Of a stretch of DNA of 5,477 nt, positions 5,430 through 5,477 are shown piece by piece. The translations under genes were made by a program, and so were the position numbers. The stretch is from positions 1 to 5,477 of the forward strand of contig SKXF01000398.1 in the NCBI GenBank assembly GCA_007128555.1. Direction: 5' to 3'. The notes beneath the pieces are model-generated. The model worked only from the letters and a program-made list of their open reading frames with translations, searched no databases and was not told the origin of the DNA. Origin of the DNA: Clostridia bacterium. GTDB taxonomy: Bacteria; Bacillota_E; SLMV01; PUMD01. How positions within the stretch are numbered: position 1 is the stretch's first letter; the number at the start of each line of letters is the position of its first letter.

Positions 5430-5477
5430 TCAGGACTGCATGTCCCATATACGTCCCTGTTCCCTCAGGCTCACATA
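5430..5477 (-). CDS. radC: C-terminus of RadC/JAB-domain family protein (partial)
   Basis: Read on the minus strand from the right edge, an open frame gives YVSLREQGRIWDMQS and then TGA at 5432-5430. The (F/Y)VSL(K/R)E(K/Q)G pattern is the conserved end of RadC-family proteins, which carry an MPN/JAB fold and, despite the name, have no settled role in repair. radC directly upstream of mreB is the B. subtilis order, which supports the call. A tail of about seven residues extends beyond the usual end. The catalytic motifs lie outside the window. Confidence 0.72.
   Translation of the reverse strand, partial: YVSLREQGRIWDMQS

Noticed and set aside
1..5477. CRISPR arrays, insertion sequences, tRNA or rRNA genes
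   Set aside because: No repeat-spacer pattern, transposase frame, tRNA cloverleaf or rRNA sequence was seen; nearly all of the window is accounted for by the mre/mrd/min genes.

Overview
The window is one minus-strand cell-shape and division-site gene cluster, read from high to low coordinates: radC (last codons only), mreB, mreC, mreD, mrdA (PBP2), minC, and the first codons of a following ORF that is minD by position. No plus-strand gene is supported. The radC-mreBCD-minCD order is that of Bacillus subtilis and other Firmicutes, and an mrdA-type PBP2 between mreD and minC is also seen in several Clostridia-like lineages. With fairly GC-rich coding DNA, purine-rich Shine-Dalgarno (SD) sites and several GTG/TTG starts, this suggests a GC-rich, rod-shaped member of the Firmicutes or a related deep lineage. 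The species cannot be named from this sequence.

Layout: 5430-5477 holds the C-terminus of RadC, 29 nt before mreB (GTG start). mreB and mreC are separated by about 94 nt with an imperfect hairpin and no terminator. mreC to mreD is 18 nt and mreD to mrdA is 4 nt, so these three look co-transcribed. Between mrdA and minC lies a 155-nt spacer. The 122 bases inside its flanking repeats are about 42% GC by hand count. It carries a perfect TATAAT, an SD-like AAGGAGG with no start codon at a usable distance, a perfect 6-bp stem-loop, and an exact 11-bp direct repeat at its two edges. This is the most unusual non-coding stretch and the best candidate for a separate minC(D) promoter and leader. After minC come a perfect 18-bp palindrome, a strong SD, and a start codon whose reading frame runs off the window through a perfect 9-bp GC-rich hairpin.

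How the genes work together: MreB filaments under the membrane, linked through MreC and MreD, organise the elongation machinery that includes the PBP2 transpeptidase (which normally pairs with the RodA glycosyltransferase, not in this window). MinC, recruited by MinD, blocks FtsZ ring assembly away from midcell. The cluster thus links lateral wall growth to division-site choice.

The genes themselves are ordinary. I found no evidence of a new multi-gene system; the points worth checking are regulatory structures in the spacers and a few residue-level oddities.
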